Shown here one piece after another: positions 61,155 to 64,000 of a stretch of 64,000 nucleotides of DNA. Position 1 is the stretch's first letter. Each line of letters begins with the position of its first letter. The DNA lies in contig NZ_ATXB01000001.1 of the NCBI RefSeq assembly GCF_000421465.1, positions 1,798,001-1,862,000 of the forward strand, read 5' to 3'. The position numbers and the translations under genes were made by a program. The notes beneath the pieces were generated by a model that saw only the letters and a list, made by a program, of their open reading frames with translations, did not search any database and had not been told where the DNA came from. The stretch is from Methylohalobius crimeensis 10Ki (GTDB lineage: Bacteria > Pseudomonadota > Gammaproteobacteria > Methylococcales > Methylothermaceae).

Positions 61155-63587
61155 ATGACGCAATCCAACCCGCCCCTGTCTGCGGACAAACTGTACCGGC
61201 GCTGCGTTATCAAAGCATTCGCCTTTGAAACGACCGCCGAACTGGAAGATCTGAACCGTATGCTCGGACAGGCCCGCGCGGTCGAAGCCATCGAGCTCGG
61301 CACCGACTTGGAGCTGCAAGGATTCAACTTGTTCGTTCTCGGCCCGCCGGGCACCGGCCGCCACAGTTTCATCCGCCAATGCCTCCAGGAAAAAGCCGGC
61401 AGACGACCGATACCCTCGGATTGGTGCTATGTCAACAACTTCGACGAACCCCGCAAACCCAAGGCGATCGAATTGCCAGCGGGCATGGGACGCCAGCTTC
61501 AGGAAGACATGCGGCAACTCATCGAGGAAGCCCGGTCAACGATCCCCACTGCCTTCGAAAGGGAGGACTACCAAAACCGACGGCAGGCGATAGAACATCA
61601 AGCGACCAAGGAACAAGAAAACGCGTTCCAGGAAGTCCAGAAACACGCGCATGAAGTCGGCCTCGAAATCATACAAACCGCCACCGGCTTTCAATTCGTC
61701 CCCAAACGAGAAGGCAAACCCATCACCCCGGAAGAATATAGAAAGCTTTCCGAAGAAGAACAGGCGAAGCTGCAGCAGGACACCGACAAGCTCAGCCAAG
61801 AGCTGCGCAAGATGCTCCAGTCCATCCCCCGCCGGGTACGCAAGGTCCGGGAAAAGATTCGCAGGCTCGATCGCGAAGTGGCGCGGTTCGCCGTGGGCGG
61901 ATTGATTGAGGAGCTGCTGGAGAAATATGCCGAATTTCTCAAGGTGGTCGAATTTCTCAAAGCACTCCAGCACGATATCGCCGAGCATGTGGAACTATTC
62001 ACCCCCGCTGCTTCCGAAAAGAAAAAATCTCTGGCGGCGTTGTCCGCCATGGGACAGAGGGGAGATCGGGAATCCGCCATCACTCAACGCTATGCGGTCA
62101 ATCTTCTGGTCGACCGCGATAACGCCGAAGGCGCACCGGTCATCTTCGAAGACCATCCCACCTACCCTTATCTGATCGGACAAATCGAGCACATCGCCCA
62201 GATGGGAACCTTGACCACGGATTTCACCCTGATCCGCGCCGGCGCCCTGCATCGCGCCAACGGCGGTTATCTGGTCATCGATGCGCGCAAAATCCTGCTC
62301 CAGCCGTTCGCCTGGGACGCCCTGAAACGGGCTCTCAAGTCACGAGAAATCGATGTCAAATCCCTGGCCCAGGAATACAGCCTGGTAAGCACGGTGTCCC
62401 TCGAGCCCGAGCCGATTCCCTTGAACGTCAAAGTCGTCATTATCGGAGACCGTCTGCTCTATTACCTGTTGCAGCAACTCGACCCCGAATTTCCGGAGCT
62501 TTTCAAGGTGGCGGCGGATTTCGAGGACGATATGGAACGCAGCGAGGACAATGTTCAGGATCTTGCCCGGCTAATCGCCACCATCGCGCGCCGGGAAAAA
62601 CTCAAGCCCTTGGATAGGGATGCCGTGGCCCGTATCATCGAGGAAAGTTCGCGTCACGCAGGCGATGCCGAAAGACTCTCCGCCCAAGTGCGACGGATGG
62701 CCGACATCGTCCGCGAAGCCCACTATTGGGCGGGCCGCAACGGGCATGAGATCATCGACGCCGAAGCGGTGCATAGCGCCATCGAGGGCCAACAACGCCG
62801 GATGAATCGGATTAACGATCAAATTCTGCGGGAAACCCTGAGGGGCACCCTCTTGATCGACACCGAAAGCGGGGTGATCGGTCAAATCAACGGTCTGGCG
62901 GCGATTCAATTGGGCGACCATCTCTTCGGCCGCCCCACCCGCATTACCGCTCGCCTGTCCATCGGATCGGGCAAAGTCATCGATATCGAACGTGAAGTAG
63001 AATTGGGCGGGCCCATCCACTCCAAGGGCGTGCTCATTCTGTCGAATTTTCTGGCCTCCCATTACGTCACGGATCGCCCACTGTCGCTGTCGGCCAGTCT
63101 GGTGTTCGAGCAATCCTACGGTCCCATCGAAGGGGACAGCGCATCGGCCGCCGAACTCTGCGTGCTTCTCTCGGGCCTCGCCCGGCTACCGATCAAGCAG
63201 TCGATGGCGATTACCGGTTCGGTGAACCAACATGGACGCATTCAGGCCATCGGCGGCGTCAATCAGAAAATCGAGGGCTTTTTCGAACTCTGCCGGGCAC
63301 GCGGATTGACCGGCGGCGAGGGGGTAATCATTCCTTCCGCCAACGTCAAACATCTCATGCTGCGCCAACCGGTCATCGACGCCGTCGCCGACGGCCAGTT
63401 CCAAATTTATTCCGTGAACCATATCGACGACTGTATGGAAATACTCACCGGACTCGAAGCGGGCATACGCGACGAGGCGGGAAACTTCCCCGAAAATTCG
63501 CTCAATCAAAAAATTACGCACCGATTGATCGAATGGGCCGAAAAGCGTCGTCAGTTTGCCGGCAAGCATCAGGAGGAATCGTCCTGA
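61155..63587 (+). CDS. Lon-like (LonB-type) ATP-dependent protease
   Basis: The 810-residue protein has an AAA part with FVLGPPGTGRHSFIRQ, where the usual P-loop GKS/T is GRHS, a long coiled-coil insert (residues 130-270), a second AAA part (VKVVIIGDRLLYYLL), and a C-terminal S16 domain with catalytic Ser in GPIEGDSASAAELCVLLSGL and Lys in GRIQAIGGVNQKIEGFFE. GAGAGGGAG before ATG 61155 decides the start over ATG 61122. It likely removes damaged proteins; ATP use by the altered P-loop is uncertain. Confidence 0.88.
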   Translation: MTQSNPPLSADKLYRRCVIKAFAFETTAELEDLNRMLGQARAVEAIELGTDLELQGFNLFVLGPPGTGRHSFIRQCLQEKAGRRPIPSDWCYVNNFDEPRKPKAIELPAGMGRQLQEDMRQLIEEARSTIPTAFEREDYQNRRQAIEHQATKEQENAFQEVQKHAHEVGLEIIQTATGFQFVPKREGKPITPEEYRKLSEEEQAKLQQDTDKLSQELRKMLQSIPRRVRKVREKIRRLDREVARFAVGGLIEELLEKYAEFLKVVEFLKALQHDIAEHVELFTPAASEKKKSLAALSAMGQRGDRESAITQRYAVNLLVDRDNAEGAPVIFEDHPTYPYLIGQIEHIAQMGTLTTDFTLIRAGALHRANGGYLVIDARKILLQPFAWDALKRALKSREIDVKSLAQEYSLVSTVSLEPEPIPLNVKVVIIGDRLLYYLLQQLDPEFPELFKVAADFEDDMERSEDNVQDLARLIATIARREKLKPLDRDAVARIIEESSRHAGDAERLSAQVRRMADIVREAHYWAGRNGHEIIDAEAVHSAIEGQQRRMNRINDQILRETLRGTLLIDTESGVIGQINGLAAIQLGDHLFGRPTRITARLSIGSGKVIDIEREVELGGPIHSKGVLILSNFLASHYVTDRPLSLSASLVFEQSYGPIEGDSASAAELCVLLSGLARLPIKQSMAITGSVNQHGRIQAIGGVNQKIEGFFELCRARGLTGGEGVIIPSANVKHLMLRQPVIDAVADGQFQIYSVNHIDDCMEILTGLEAGIRDEAGNFPENSLNQKITHRLIEWAEKRRQFAGKHQEESS

Positions 63588-63612
63588 TGCTTCCTGCCGC
63601 TGAACGCAATCG

Positions 63613-64000
63613 CTAATAGGACATCGTTTCTTCGACGACCTTGAGATGGTTTTCCACCTCCACCACACCCTTGGTATTCAGGGCGATTTGACGGGCCATT
63701 TCGGCTTCTATTTCAGCACCCACTTGTCCTTCAAGGATGACGACGCCATTTTTAGTGGTCACATTGATGGCCAGACCCTGGGTGTGCTTATTCATGAGCA
63801 GCCTGGATTTTACCTTGGCGGTAATGGTCGCGTCCTCCACATAGCGTTTGAATGATCCCTCTTCCTCCGCGGGTTGGAATTCTCGATCGATTTTCAATTG
63901 ATTATTCACTTCTTTGACCCCTTCAACCCCCTCGGCGATCAATTCCGCCAGCTCCCGCTCGACATCGTTCTCCACCGTACCGGTTAAAGTAACGGTCCGA
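63613..64000 (-). CDS. BON-domain protein, partial
   Basis: The frame stays open through the right edge of the window. It holds at least two BON modules: RTVTLTGTVENDVERELAEL then EGVEGVKEVNNQLKI, and DATITAKVKSRLLMNKHTQG then NGVVILEGQVGAEIEAEMAR. BON proteins are periplasmic or cell-surface and are often osmotically induced (OsmY-like). The start and any signal peptide lie outside the window. Confidence 0.85.
   Translation of the reverse strand, partial: RTVTLTGTVENDVERELAELIAEGVEGVKEVNNQLKIDREFQPAEEEGSFKRYVEDATITAKVKSRLLMNKHTQGLAINVTTKNGVVILEGQVGAEIEAEMARQIALNTKGVVEVENHLKVVEETMSY

Overview
The window looks like chromosomal DNA of a GC-rich gammaproteobacterium. A methanotroph or halotolerant relative is possible, but that is inference from gene content only. 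An integrated conjugative or mobilizable element fills the left quarter. The rest holds a urea uptake and hydrolysis locus, an N-type ATP synthase locus and a DNA-repair/stress block. Four full insertion sequences, two of them near-identical copies, and several families of palindromic repeats are scattered through it.

Region 1 (1-15,463) is the mobile element. It carries a partial Ig-like protein, a protein made of two fused FlhD-like domains, a coiled-coil protein, a MOBF relaxase-helicase with an accessory gene split by an IS701-like element, a TumE/TumA-type toxin-antitoxin pair, a three-gene operon (small DNA-binding protein, ParA-like ATPase, membrane protein) resembling traKLM/stbABC modules, and a tyrosine integrase translationally overlapped with an AAA+ ATPase and three small genes. 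The integrase lies next to a 3' half of a tRNA-Thr (anticodon TGT, CCA encoded), which marks the right attachment site. The left end is outside the window. Three copies of the palindrome GTGACTGTCAC sit at promoters around 7.7-8.75 kb and look like operators.

Region 2 (15.5-18.6 kb) is a decayed chromosomal island of toxin-antitoxin genes (Phd/RelE remnant, two HicAB pairs), a frameshifted phosphoesterase whose paralogous fragment also lies inside the mobile element, and a small exported repeat protein.

Region 3 (18.6-38.6 kb) is urea metabolism: ureJDABCEFG and, upstream on the same strand, urtABCDE behind an OprP-like porin. An IS110-family element sits between urtE and ureJ. A long nested palindrome lies inside the 5' end of urtC and keeps the frame open. 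Divergently there is a lipoprotein, then an NCS1 permease fused through a cysteine cluster to a hybrid histidine kinase, with a LuxR-type response regulator overlapping it by 4 bp. A sigma-54-like promoter and an NtrC-like half site lie upstream of the fusion, consistent with nitrogen control.

Region 4 (38.6-52.7 kb) has a patatin-like lipase with an SNase-like nuclease, an S10 carboxypeptidase, glgC, and an N-ATPase operon in the order D-C-[cation:proton antiporter]-B-F-A-[IS110]-G. The proteolipid gene atpE and the atpQ/atpR pair are absent from the places they normally occupy.

Region 5 (52.7-64 kb) holds ligA, AT-richer small stress genes (CsbD, a PLDc_N-like membrane peptide, dodecin), a flavin disulfide reductase, PolX, an fpg gene split by an IS4-family element with a perfect 9-bp target duplication, a Lon-like protease and a partial BON-domain protein.
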